The notes below the pieces were generated by a model. The model did no database searches and was not told the DNA's origin. It saw nothing but the letters and a program-made list of their open reading frames with translations. The position numbers were made by a program, and so were the translations under genes. DNA of 64,000 nucleotides from Hoplostethus atlanticus (lineage: Eukaryota; Chordata; Actinopteri; Trachichthyiformes; Trachichthyidae): positions 14,084,501-14,148,500 of the forward strand of contig JAXDDX010000001.1 of assembly GCA_034670405.1 (NCBI GenBank), written 5' to 3'. Positions 40,045 through 52,800 of the stretch are shown piece by piece. Position 1 is the first letter of the stretch; the number at the start of each line of letters is the position of its first letter.

Positions 40045-40957
40045 CTTTATAGGGAATACATGATAAAACAGCCTGTCAGAGAGGCTAAGGCAAAAGGACC
40101 TACACCGACAACACCACTACTATGTCCTTATGAGGTGCTTATGATGCGTTATAAAAATAGGCCCCAGTGTTAAATGCATCACTTATAATCTGGTTTTACC
40201 ACATTCATGATGTATTATAGTGTATTATGGTATACTGATGCCGTTATGGTGTAATTATAATGTGCTTAAAGTGTAAATTGTGATGATACGTGTCTCTTCC
40301 CGCCTGTTTTTGTCCTTAAGGTGTCAGACAGCTACATTTGTCATGCCATACAGTACATTATACTGCTAATATGAGCACAGTACGTCCTCTCGCTCTGCTC
40401 TGGTTAACTGTACAGTAACCTGTCTGACTGACTGCCGAGATTCAACCCGGTACACAGGTTGACATGTTTGACGGCATCATTGTCCCTCACCGGCATGGCT
40501 ACCCAGCTGGCAGCAGCGGTGGCTATGGATATGATGCAGTTTGTTTAATTATAGACTGGTTGTCTATGGGCAGTGTAATCTGAGTTGATTCTAATGCAAC
40601 ATTCAGATTCCACACAATACTAGTATAAACATATTACATAATAATTATATTGTTATTATCCTGGGTTTCAATGGAGCTTTTTAGTGCCCCATAAGGGCAA
40701 TAAGGAAAATGAAGGGTAAACACAATCAGATTTTAAGCCCACTTACACACTACGATCTGAAAAGTGTTTAATATTTTATCATTTTTTTGTTATTGGTGTC
40801 AAAGTACCACTTGCGTTGTATCTGGACTGATTTGTTATTTGTGTTTGTACAGGTATCGGCATGCTAATGTTCCAGCCAGCCTCTGCATGGCTGACGTCCA
40901 TATCTCTTCATTCCTCGCCTCAGGCTTGGATGGCACCTAGATCTGTCAGTCTCACAC

Positions 40958-40982
40958 ACCCACACACACACACACACACACA
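40958..40982. repeat. (CA)n microsatellite
   Basis: About 12 CA units followed by a run of G (40986-40995). Confidence 0.9.
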
Positions 40983-41489
40983 TGGTGGGGGGGGGGAGAC
41001 GAAGCTTGTTTTTCAGCTGCAGATGAGAGGTCCATCACCCCAATATGCATAATCCATTTTCTTGAAAATGGCAGTGTTAGTTTTGTAGTGGCTCGACTGC
41101 GACTTCCTAACAGCACTGACATTGGATTAATGTTACTTCATGTGCTTTGAATAATAACATGGACAAGGATGAAGGGTTTTAGTCTGCTACCATTACAAAA
41201 CGTCCCAATTTCTGTATAGGTTTGCTGAAAGAAATTGCTACTATTATTTCATTCAATGGAGTCATTGGTGCATTATCAGTAAGCTGTCAAGAATTTCTTT
41301 CGTAAGCAGTTGGATTTGCTGAAGCATTAGCTTATGAGGTAAACAGGTAAACTATTTACCACCCCCCCCAAACCCTGTTTCCTTTTGTGCATGTGCATTA
41401 GATGATGATAAATTATAAATTCCACTGTGTCGGTGGCATATGCTGACATAGTACTACCCGCAAAAATGAGGTGACTCGTTAGGTATTGG

Positions 41490-41616
41490 AGAGAGAGAGA
41501 GAGAGAGAAAAAGAGAGACAGCCTGAAAGTGAACCTATGAGAGGATGTGAGGAAGTAGTGTAGTCAAAGAAAATAAAAGAGAGAGAGATGAAATAAATGA
41601 GAGAGGGAAGCGACAC
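41490..41616. repeat. GA-rich simple repeat
   Basis: Two perfect GA stretches (about 41490-41508 and 41579-41589) lie in a purine-rich segment. Confidence 0.8.
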
Positions 41617-43393
41617 TGTACAGTGGGTGAATCAGCACGTGTTGGGTTAACGCTGAGGCTGGAGTCAAAGCTCTTGGCAGCCTCTCACATCCAAGCTCTG
41701 GGCAAGGCTTTTATCGAGGGACCTGCTAGATGAGAGACCCCCTGGATGCTTTGAGGAAAACACAGAGCTCCTCTGGCCAATCAGAGTCACCCATCAATTC
41801 ATTTAAAGATGTGCTATTCGTTAACATATAAAGCAATTATTTTTTTCTTTTTACGACCAACAATATTCACTATACCTTTCCATAAGCATTACTATCCATT
41901 TCCTCCCGGGGCCTTCCAGTGCCGTACAGTGGAGATATCCGGTGCCAGAAGGATTAGATTTAGAGTCTGCTCTAATTTGTTCCTGCCAAGATATGTGCTG
42001 CCATCTAAAGTGAAAAAAATCTTGTCATTAAATTGTTTACTCAGGCTGACCTTTACAGTGTGGACATCCTCCAACTGCCTTTGTGCTTTATTATAGCATT
42101 TATAAAAGTGCGCAATCATGTATTAGGCTACTCCCTAGCAAATACTTTATAGCATTCAAATATAACATTGTTGGCAATCATTAGCGTGTGGTGTAACCGC
42201 TATTTATGTGGAAAAAGTGCTTTTTATGAGCCTATTTTCTGCATGGCACTAGTTAATAGGCTCGTTTTCAATAAGAGATACTAAAGTCAGACACAATTAG
42301 AGCACCTACTTCGGCGGAGGAAGGAATGCTTGTCAATATGATCTCACGATGTTTATTCCATAGCACAATGCAGTAAATCGTCTTTCCTGAGGACTTGGCA
42401 TTCACTCTCTCCCTCTTTCTCTTTTCCACAATGCAAATTGCTGTGTTAGTTGACTATTAAAGTAAATGTTTGGACAACTGCGGGACAGTGAGTTTGGCCT
42501 GCACACAAACTCTAGCAATGGGAAAAAAAGAAGAAAGACGAGACAAGACCTGTTTGACCCTATGATTTTTCATCTTCTTCACTATAATCGAGGTACTTTC
42601 CTTTTGATGTGCGGTTTTCCATTTTGTTTAGCGAAAGAAGCGAAGGCCCATTGTCCTTTTTGTTTGCGAATGTTGACATTCGCGCCCACATAATGGTACA
42701 CTAACCCTTTTTTTTTTTAACCAGAGAGGGCAACGGAGGCGAGCTTGCGTCAACGTGTTCTTTTAAAGTTGGCGAGACAATGCCGGTTGCTGGCGTATGA
42801 GCCAATGTCCCTGAGGGGCCGACAGCCCCGTCTTGACCATGAACATAGAAATCCTTTGAAAACACAATACAGAAACATGATGCTTTGAAACTGTGAGTTG
42901 GATAAAGAGGAATTTTTGTCGGTGTGGGCCTAGCACGACGCTTAGCTCATCCTCTGAACATCAACACCACACATCCACCAATACCTCCTGTGTAGGTAGA
43001 GGAAAACACAAGGACCCGTCTCTCCAGAGAAACTGGAGATGTTCCTCTGCGGAAGCTTGTTTTTATTCCCCCTCTCTCCAGCATCCAACAACCAGCCACG
43101 GGAAAATGATTTCCAAAACTGGGACAAGACCCAGCTGGCCCTCAGTGAATGTCACGCTAACACATTTTTATCTTTTCGCACCTCCCGTATCCTACTCACA
43201 CTACGGCTGCTAGTGCAAGGTCAGTGCTTCCGGTGTTCTGCGGTGTGTCTGGCTCTGGCTGGGCAGGCAGAGCTCACCTGGGCTGAGAGCTCAGGTGTTG
43301 TGGAGCTGGTGAGACCGGCGAGGACCAGACCCTGCATGTCAGAGATGGACGTCAGATGGGAATCTACACAGCAAGAGAACCAGAAGTGGAATA

Positions 43394-43395
<2 letters not shown>

Positions 43396-43476
<81 letters not shown>
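43396..43476. repeat. (GT)n microsatellite, longest in window
   Basis: About 40 uninterrupted GT units, followed directly by cgcgcacatgtatac. The alternating purine-pyrimidine stretch of more than 90 bases could adopt Z-DNA. Confidence 0.95.
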
Positions 43477-43482
<6 letters not shown>

Positions 43483-44066
43483 CATGTATACATTCATGCA
43501 TACGTTGTAGACTACATACAAAATGTGACATACATAACCTTGCTATGAGCATATGAGGTAAAAAGAAGGAAAAAAAACAGCTCATCCCATGCATTCTTAC
43601 CTGGGGCTCCACAGATGCTCTTCCATGCTCTAATGGCTCCTGTCACTGTGTGATGGAGTGGGCCTGGTGGACTCAGCTAGTACCCCCTGCCCTCACCCAC
43701 CTGCCTCCCACCTGGGGATACATACACCACTGGCTCTGGTTTGGATAGGGAGATGTAGAGTTGGGATACTCACTGAAAAAAAAGATGATATAGCTCAATA
43801 TCTGCTTTGCTTTGCTCTCTTTATTGCTTTCTGAAGAAGTTGATATCGCATAGCCGCAGACGTTCCATTGGATGCTGAATAAACGGGTCTTTCAAAGTGC
43901 TCGGGACGCCAAAGCTTTTTTGGGGGGAATATGGCAAGTCGCACCGCGTTGATGGAAAGTGACTTGAGCTGGGTTTGCCTCGGCATACCACTCATCAGGC
44001 CTAAGAGAACCTGACAGGCGTCGTGGCAGAGACAACCAACACTGTGACCCTGACTTAGCCTATTGG

Positions 44067-44068
44067 GA

Positions 44069-44100
<32 letters not shown>
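44067..44100. repeat. (GA)n microsatellite
   Basis: About 15 GA units with one early interruption. Confidence 0.9.
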
Positions 44101-44104
<4 letters not shown>

Positions 44105-44552
44105 TGGAAGTAAGGAGAGAAAGCCTGACTGGAAACTGGAAGCAAGCAGGCTTGAAATATCTCCCATCCATTCTTCCGCCGTGTCTCATGAATGCATAGC
44201 TCGTTCTTTTTATAGCCGAGCGAGGATCGATGGTGGCGCGTTGCGTAAGACCTCAAGGCTGGGAAGGGAATGTCCCTCAAGTGTCCTGAAATACCACTGA
44301 AGCAGATCTAGGGAGTTGTCTTGCTGGAGACGTGTAGATTTGTTGATTTGTCTGTTTCCCCATGATCGTTAAGCTTTCATCATATTTGATTCACACACCA
44401 ACATGATAATGAATTGCAGATTCACTGTGATGATGTGAATCTCATTTGAATTAACTGAGACATGCTTCCAATGTATTTTTGGCATCTGTTGTTTCTTTCG
44501 ACAGCTCTGAAACAATACGGCCATATTCTTCCAGAATGATATGATATATAAA

Positions 44553-44645
44553 TATTATTTTTGGGGTATTTTTGCCTTTATTGGACAGTTGATGGTAGAG
44601 AGAGACGGGAAAGGAGGAGAGACAGGGGATTTACACCAGGCCAGC
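44553..44645. mobile_element. dispersed fish repeat fragment
   Basis: The segment 'tttttggggtatttttgcct', then 'ttattggacagttga' and 'agagagagacgggaaaggag', matches my memory of a common short interspersed repeat in acanthomorph fish genomes ('gcctttatt-gacagt-agagagagacagg'). It is truncated, with no clear ends and no coding content. Confidence 0.6.
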
Positions 44646-45014
44646 TACCAGGATACAGAATGATATTTTAAGTTTAAATTTTGCAAGCCTTTGTTTGGAA
44701 CCCTAGCAAGTGAAAAATAGTTTTGGCCTGGTTTCAGTCACTTACCATGGTTCCTATTGTTTATGATTCCTTTTATGGACTCAACAAATGAACCAGCATG
44801 TAAAGTCAGTCAGCCAGAACTGCCTCACTTGAGACTTCCAACAGTACAAAAACACTTGTACAAAGACTGGCAGAAGTCTTTGTCAGGCCTCGGATGTGGA
44901 CACGACGTGTAATTTATGAATGAATCTCCACTTTTTTCTCTCCAGGATTCCCCATCTGACACTTCACAAAACACAAAGCTCAGAATCTCACATGGAGCAA
45001 CAATCATAACCAGT

Positions 45015-45356
45015 ATTCATTCATTCATTCATTCATTCATTCATTCATTCCTTCATTCCTTCATTCATTTCATTCCATCATTCCATCATTCCTTCATTCC
45101 TTCATTCCTTTCCTTCATTCCTTCATTCCTTCATTCATTAATTCATTTCATTCCTTCATTCATTCCTTCATTTCATTCCTTCATTCATTAATTTAATTCA
45201 TTCCTTCATTCATTCCTTCATTCATTCATTTCATTCCTTCGTTCCTTCATTCATTCATTCATTCCTTCATTCCATTCATTAATTTCATTCCTTCATTCAT
45301 TTCATTCCTTTGTTCCTTCCTTCATTCATTCATTCATTCATTCATTTATTTCATTT
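45015..45356. repeat. (ATTC)n tetranucleotide array with variants
   Basis: About 340 bases are built from attc, cttc, atttc and attaa variants of the ATTC unit. Long perfect ATTC runs occur only at the two ends (45015-45050 and 45326-45346). The interior is patterned as 'attccttcattcattcctt'-like higher-order units. Confidence 0.95.
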
Positions 45357-46057
45357 GAGAAGTGAGCTAATGAGTTTGATTTGTCCTCTGAGTAATGTCC
45401 TCTGGAGGACACTTTCTTGCCTGTGCTGTTAAATAAAACTCAAAAAAATTAGCAATATGAAAACTAGCACAGCCCAAAGCCTCATGGAGGCATGCTCTTG
45501 GGAAATTGCATGTTCTCAACTTAGTTGTTTGTATACTTAGCACAGTAAATAGGGCTTTTAGGAATTGAAATCAAAACAAAGCATCTATCTAGTAACAGTG
45601 GGTAGTATCTAGTAAACTAAAGGCTGCTTGCAAAATCTTTCGTATGGAGACGAGAACAAAACAAGCATTCAGATGTAGGATCAGCGAAATGCCACTTTAA
45701 ACAAACAAAATAAATGAAGGGCTATCAGCGAGGTCTGTCTGCGTCATCCTGAAACATCCTGTAATTTTCACAGAGGCTGCCGAGGGCCGAGCGGTCCAAT
45801 CTTTACCTAAAGAGATTAGCTGTCTGCTGTAGTTCTGCGTCCCAGCAGCGATTCCCGATGTGCAGGCTGCAGCAAAGGGCCACTGCATGTTCACGCAGAG
45901 GCCACATCATCACCCTGGGCACACACACAGCACAGAGGGAGGGAGCAGAAGGAGGAAGAGGGCCTGAGAGCACGAGAGATGGCATAAGAGAGTGATGATG
46001 AGGAATGGGAGCAAGGGAGAGCCATTAATGGATGGGGCAGCCAAGGGACAGGGTGGG

Positions 46058-46060
<3 letters not shown>

Positions 46061-46098
<38 letters not shown>
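46061..46098. repeat. (GA)n microsatellite
   Basis: Nineteen AG units without interruption. Confidence 0.95.
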
Positions 46099-46100
<2 letters not shown>

Positions 46101-46213
46101 TGCGGCAGACGTTTTCAGAAGGCAGTTCCATCTGATGTGCCTCTGTCAGATGGCCTGTCGCTCCCCATGAACCGTGAACCGCTGGATGCTCTATTTTAGG
46201 ACACACATTCAAG

Positions 46214-46265
46214 GGTTGGACCGATACATCGGGCCGATATTGGCCTTTAAATATAAATAACCAGT
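46214..46265. mobile_element. dispersed repeat fragment ('gggccgatattggcc' family)
   Basis: The words 'ggttggaccgatacatcggg' and 'ccgatattggcctttaaata' match a repeat with internal CGAT palindromes that I recall as widespread in fish genomes. Only about 50 bases are recognisable here. Confidence 0.55.
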
Positions 46266-48129
46266 CACGTGGCCCACTGCAGATATGATGGAGGCTCCTC
46301 CCTGATCACAGTGACATGAAAAAAGATTTTCTTTGCACATTTTATTAATTTAATTGCTCAATAATGTTTTTTTCCCCCAGTGAATTCTCCATTTAAAGGT
46401 AGTAATATATCCCAGAGTTTCCTTCCCTTGGGTTATTCTGCCTTAAAGAGCTGTAAACCCGATATCAATTTAATTGTTATGGGTTTCAAACTGTTTGTGC
46501 CCCGTCGTCTAAATGCTGTTTCAAAGAGCAGAATTCTGGGGGAAACAATGAATACTTGTTATTTTTACATCGTGCTTCTTCTTCTTCTCACTCTTCACCT
46601 ATGCTTCCGCCATTTCTTCTCCAAACTAAAATAACAGTGGCCCTTTATATGCCATCGGGGGTGTGATGGAAGCCATTCATAGTAAATTGCGGGCGTGGCG
46701 TGCACACGCCCACGATTTCACGATGATTGAGATTCATCAGGAAAAAACACAGATTTCTACACCTAAATATACAAAGTTTTATACATTTGGCCCCAGATCG
46801 GTCCTCGTTTGGATTCAGTCCCACAACCGGGCCCTTCCTGATCTTTTACTCCTGCCCCAGTTTGTTCTCAGGTCCAGTTTATTTATCCCATTGCTCCCTT
46901 CACGTCTCTTGTCGCTCCTTTCAGATGACATACTACTTCATAACTATCACAACGACCATTTAAGCAAAGTGATTAACGAGCAGCCAGGGAGCTCTCTGGC
47001 CATTTAACTTTCTGTATTGCAACAGCCTTTGTGATTAAGCACATGTAGATGGCTGGGCGTGCTAATGCAGGCATGAAAGATTGAGTGCTGTTCCTCAGCT
47101 GCCTGCCCCGCCTTCCCCCTCTGACAGTACACTGTAATTGTTTCGCGTTCTCTTTCTTATTTAGCTGCTGAGTTGCAGTTTGTGTCTTAAAAACAGCCAG
47201 TCGACCGTTTTGGACTAAATGCTCTCTGGCCCACACCCAGTTCTCATTTCTCTATTGTGACACATTGGAGTGATTATCGCAGTGGTAAAGCAAAGCCACA
47301 GTGGACAATCTGCTGGTTGTAAACATGGATACAAATTGTGGAAAGAATCCTCCTCCACAATAGGATCTGCAAACCGCTATTTCAGCATTATTAGGGCCTC
47401 ACATTGATGAAATCCCTCCCCTCTGCTTGATCAAAGGTTCATTTTGTTAGCAGCAAGATGTTTACTCAACCCAGAGCAACTGTACAAGACGCATGATGAA
47501 TTTGTAGGTTTTTCTTATATTATTAATGGAGATTTACATAGCTGTTTGTGCCCCGCTAGCATAATATGTGCATGAGGAAAATGCTCCCGGAGCTAAATCT
47601 GAACTGTTGAATTTGCGCGAATGCCGGCTGCACCCTTTTAGGATGATGCATCACCCTTCTTCGATGGAGAACATCATCATTCGGTGTACTATCGGGACAT
47701 AACTGTCTGGGTAATCACTCCGGATTGGCTTTGAATTGATCGGCGTTACCTTTTCCCTCTAAGGAGTCGAACGAACCTTAATGGAAAACAATAGATCATT
47801 TATAAATTCTTCGTGTAAATCAGTCCATCGTGCTTTGCGCCTCAACGTCGCGTCTCAGATGGATTGAGTGTTATAGTGCAGGTGCCCAGTTTCTCTGCCA
47901 GCACATCTGGGACTTCTTCTCTCAATCCCCAGATTCATTGGTAATCTCGAGGCGTACCGTACAGTACAGTGTACAGAGGCAGAATTGAGTTATCATGCCT
48001 TGGTGTAAGTCCAAGGCTGCATAGAGACGTGTGGAGGTTCAGAGAGCTCAAGAAAGGAGTCTGGCATACTCCCGCAACAGTAAAGGTCTCTCATGTTTCC
48101 CTTTGATCTCTCAGGCTCTTTCTTTCTGA

Positions 48130-48136
<7 letters not shown>

Positions 48137-48163
<27 letters not shown>
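48137..48163. repeat. (CT)n microsatellite
   Basis: About 13 TC units followed by a T run. Confidence 0.9.
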
Positions 48164-50884
48164 GGCCTTCTTTTTTTTACCTTTTTGGCAGAAAGCTACA
48201 AATCAAGCCCAAAAGTTTCTGTATTTAGAGTTAATTTTACCAGTTGAATGCTATTTGAATTATCTTTGTTTTTATAGATACCCCCATGCGTGGTTAGTTG
48301 TTAGAAAATAGTGGAAAAATAGAGTGTTTTGTCTCTATTGCTAATGAAGCCTCAATAATTACCTTATAATCTATCTTTGCTTTCTTTTTAAGTCTTTTTA
48401 AGTTTATTTTGTTCGATCTTGCGTGGGTTCCCTCTGGTGTGTGACAGCATCCTATAACGATTACACTGATTGACTTATAATTAAGGTATTGTAATGACAC
48501 GCTGCTTATTTTCCCTCGGTGGAGTGGACGGAAAGGATGGTTCCAATATACTAAAACACACACTCACACACACTTCTCTTGTCTCGCAAACACACACACA
48601 CACAATCTCCCACACTGTAGTCAAGTAGGGTAATTATTCCTTATTTTGCAAAATCATCCGCTCTCACATCCATGAGTTAAAAATAGGGAAATTATCATTT
48701 GATGTTTCGGCTCGGGCCAGGACGTTGACCTTAAATGCTTTATGGTCGATGCTCGTTTCTGCTATTCATCATCATCCCACGCCACACGTCATCTCTGCGT
48801 TCGCTGAGCTCCTCACAATGCTCGGCGCTGGCCAGCATAAACAGCAACAAATGGCACGTTGTCACAAAGATGTGGTGGTCAGCCGTAATGTGACACATCA
48901 GAAAGCCATTTCCAGAAGCGGCTCAGAGAAAAATGCATCCAAGCCATTTTCTACAGCCCTACAGCTTCTGACTTCCCCCTGACAGCACATCTGCTTGGAT
49001 TGGGACCCCTAGCTCTGGCTTTGTCTATCTCCTTCATGCATGTTGTGTAGGAGCTTACCGCCCCTCTAAGCCCTGCAATACAGTGGCTCTGATCTCCCAA
49101 ATGCATAGTAATGACTGGGAATCCAGGCATAGGCAGGACAAATCTATTTTGGACAGGATTGGCAACACCCAACTGGGAACGTGCATCTTTTTTGGAATAG
49201 AAAATCCATGCAGGGTTTTCTTTTTTTGTATATTCCTTTTTCAAATATTAAACTCCTGGGCAGAATCCTGCCCTTCTCTCTTCATCCCCCTCCAATAAAG
49301 CTTGAATCAGTATCTTTTCACAGCACATTTGCCACGGAGGTTCACTCAGGCTAACTGGCCCTCACAGTTTAAATAAATATGGAAAAGGAAAGACCAGAAT
49401 TCCAGTTTATTTTTCAGACCTCTACTGGGGTTTCACTCAATAAATATCTCCGATGAAATGTTAAGGGTTTGAGTAGACTTTGGTTTTCCATAATCATTAT
49501 ATTCTTATTGTTTGGTCAGCGTGACCCTTTCCCCCTGAATATGACCGCATCAGTATTTGCTACTAATGATAAGATAAATGCAGAGTTATTTCACTTGCTG
49601 TAGTTTTGAGTTACTTTAGGGAAGTGTGATTGATATGGGCCCGATTTTGGCTGCATGACCCAGGAAATACATTTTGAAACGCCCTTTTCTTGACCACTAT
49701 GTGTCAAATTGGGTTATGATTTGCATTCCCACGGAAAGATATTGTCATTACGTTTGGAAAAGATAGTGAAAAGTTCTTGTTTACTTTCTGTACATCCAAT
49801 CAACTTGAGTTTCATTAACCACCCGACGCTCGGCAAACTGGAGGATTTTTCCATTGATTAGCTGTTTATATTTCTTGCCTCGGGCTTGTGTCAAGCCCTC
49901 CGTCGGGGCTAGAGGTAGATCTCATCTAGCTAGCACAGCACATTCCCCCCCTGCCTACCTATAACACACTCTCCATTTACTCTGGAACAGAAGTTCACAT
50001 TTCATTCCCCCCGCCGGAGGCAGCCCTTCTGGTTGGACAGAATGAGATGTCTCTTTCCTACGCGTCTGCCGTGAGGTCTGTAGATTGCCATGGCTGATTG
50101 CCGCTGATGAGAAAATGAATGTGCTCTGATTATGGCACTTGGGGGGAAGGAGACCCTTGCTGACCCCTAAACCGGGGGTCATCTGGCTTTAGCATGAAAA
50201 GAGGACATTTTGCAGGGATGATTGGGACAACTAATAGAGGTGTGTTTAAAGAGGTTGAGTTCAAGTGAGACAGAGTGGGAAGATGGAATGCTCAGTGAAG
50301 GTTTTGAGGGTAATGGATCCTGTGTTGGTTCAATGATTATGGATAATAAAGGCTGACCAAGAGAGCATGAGTTGGCGTGTTTTATGGCATCTTGGTCAGA
50401 AATTTTCCAGGATCTATTTGCTTTCACCACCTAAGATTACATTGCATCTCTTTTTTTCAGCGTAGGTCATCAGGGATTGGCCAGCCGCAGCCAAATATAC
50501 TTGAGAGAAAAGATTGTTGTTTTCACATTCGGCACAGAAACTTAACTTGTCAGTGCCTTTCATCCAGATAGGCACCATGTATTAATGTTGTCAGTATGAT
50601 GCAGAGTTATGTACTTGGCTAGCAATTTCCTCTCATGCAATGTAATTGTCTCCCTCTCTCTCTCTCTCTCATCCTCCCTCCTTAGCCCCATAGCCCTTTC
50701 ACCACTGGAAACCGTATGTTTTTAATTATCTTATCTTTAATGTTTCACAGTCAATAAATGTCTGGTTTTATCTCCAACAGATTCCTTCTCATCATTGGCC
50801 TATTTCCAGGGCTTTACTGTTTCTGAGGCAGATCCTCTCCCCATCTTCTTGCTCTGTCTGTCAGCCAGACCAGCTGACTCTGTG

Positions 50885-51008
50885 GGTTTTGCGATGGGTT
50901 CACACGGGTTAAATGCTTTGATCGTAAGCGGTGCAAGGCAGGACTGGCTGTGGGGTTTGACGCCATGACCTCTTGTACCATGTGGCCAGCGGTTAAACTG
51001 TTAGGGCA
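50885..51008 (-). mobile_element. probable degraded tRNA-derived SINE
   Basis: Read on the - strand, the sequence runs 'agtttaaccgctggcc', 'acatggtacaagaggtcatg', 'gcgtcaaaccccacagccag', then 'ccttgcaccgcttacgatca' and 'aagcatttaacccgtgtg'. The pattern of a tRNA-like head, a B-box-like 'gtcaaacccc' and a '-aaggcacttaaccc-'-like tail is typical of fish tRNA-derived SINEs. The A box is weak, the acceptor stem does not pair and the ends are unclear, so this is not a functional tRNA. Confidence 0.45.
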
Positions 51009-52729
51009 CAAAATGGTCAACTTGACTTTAAGTCAGCCATGCTACACACCGTCAGTGATAGAAGGTATTCTGTCGGAAGGTGATGATAGCATCCGTGTAG
51101 CTCATCTATGCTCTCTTTTCTCTTTTCCAAAGTGATTGCATGTGGCTTGAACTGCTTCACTCTTTTTTATCTACCAGAAGCCCTGCACACAAGACTATGA
51201 AAAGCCTACCATTTAAGAGACACATTAAGTCTTTTTTTAGTCTTCTCGAGCGTTCTGAGGGAATTGAGAGCATCTGTCACGCCACAGCTTTGTTTTAGAG
51301 TACAGAATGCTGTACTCAGTGTTTCTGTACTTTGGCATATTCTCTCACTCCAAATCAGGAATGAGCTTGATCATTAGACACGGGGAAATAACTGGAATGT
51401 GATAAGTCCGTGTTGAAGAGACTCGTGGCTATTGCCATGGCATTTTCTGGCTATTGTCAGCCAGAATGTATCAAATTTATCTATGCTATTATTGCATAGA
51501 GAAATATGAATTTGGCAAAAACATTTGTACAGAAACAAACTAAAACTGGTTTGTGTCAGTGTCACACACCAGCTAAACCATATTTTGAAAACATGGGCCA
51601 TGCTATTGGGAATCCATGACACATTGTTGGGGAAGTGAAATAGCACGGCTCTTATCTTGTCTTGCCTGCTCACAATCAGTTTTTTACACCCCGCGATTCT
51701 TTACCAGCTGAGAGGTGGAGATCACAACAGCTGCAGCTGATAAGGAGGAGAGAAGATAGTGAGTTTGTGCTCCACCAACCACAAGCCTGACCTTATTATC
51801 CAGCATCAGGAGAAAGGACACTTTCATACAAGTCTAATCCAAGTGCACAGGGGCTCCATCAAACCCTTAGAACGATTTATGCAGTCTTTTTAAGGGGATC
51901 TGATGGTCTTATTGAAATTGAACTTGTGTCCTTCAGTTTGTGTGTGTGTGTGTGCCTTACTGAAGGCTTTGGAGGTCATTGTGCTCTCTGAGCGTTAGTC
52001 TGTACCTCATGGTTTGAGCTCATTCTCACTTCCATTACAAGTCTATCAGTGAGAAGCAGGGTCTTGATGAAAGTCCCTCCATGGACAATTGATCTCTGTA
52101 ATAATGAAGAGGAGGGGATAGGTCAGGCATGCCAGTTCTTCTTTAACAGGATTCGCTCTATATGCCTTACCTTGAGCCAGTCATGAGATTGCTGTTTGGT
52201 AGGTTAGTTAGCTGTGACATGTGATAGATTGATCTTGAAATGATCTGAAGATGGTATCGTGTGAATCAGGCAATTATGCAAAAAGCCTGTGTGTACGCAG
52301 ACGGTGCAGTGCTTTCTCCAAACTAATTCATTACATTTCTCTGTGAGAGATTTCCACTTTATTTTGCCACAACACCCTCCTAGCTCTCAAAAGAAAAAAC
52401 ATTCTAGATTGAATTTTCTCCCCAGTCAATTCAACCTTATGGGAAGGGAGAAGCCAGACAGAGGCACATACAGAGATTTCTGTAATTGGCCTGTTTTGTG
52501 TTTCATCTCCAAGGATATTTTCTTCACGTGCCTGCCTTATAAAGGCTAAATTGTTTAGTTCTGAACTGATTGTGCCTGAAACACAAAAAGAGAGAGGAAA
52601 ATAAATGCCCTCATGCCTCCTATGGGGTTGTGCTAAAGCACTTATTTCAAGTTAAACTCGATTATAGACAAAAGAGACAAAGCTGGAATGTCTTGGCTTT
52701 CGGCATAATAGAGCTGTAGCACTCGGGGA

Positions 52730-52800
52730 GCCTTTGCCTTGCTGGTAATTGAACTTATGCTTTTGAAAGGCAGAGATTTTAACCACAAGCATATTAGGGA
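52730..52800 (-). mobile_element. possible tRNA-like SINE remnant
   Basis: On the - strand, 'atgcttgtggttaaaatctc' followed by 'aagcataagttcaattacca' resembles A-box and B-box spacing of a tRNA head (B-like 'agttcaatta'). Cloverleaf pairing is poor. The call is tentative. Confidence 0.25.

Larger units (their letters stand above)
38861..40280. mobile_element. composite non-autonomous element with long inverted arms
   Basis: Arm A (38861-39014) and the related stretch 39080-39240 are direct copies sharing 'gcatcagaaaatgtcat', 'cattat', 'ttataagtaat' and 'tgtttataaggca'. Arm C (40121-40275) is the reverse complement of the same sequence: its complement contains 'cacattataattaca', 'cggcatcag', 'cataatacactata' and 'actggggcctat'. 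The arms enclose about 880 bases rich in 'actagt' and 'gactaaaaataa' words. No protein is encoded. The arrangement fits a non-autonomous DNA transposon or foldback element with subterminal repeats; the family is unknown to me. Confidence 0.6.

Noticed and set aside
43039-43548. 169-codon open frame with Cys-Val repeats
   Set aside because: It is extended by the GT microsatellite; the unique part has no domain features.
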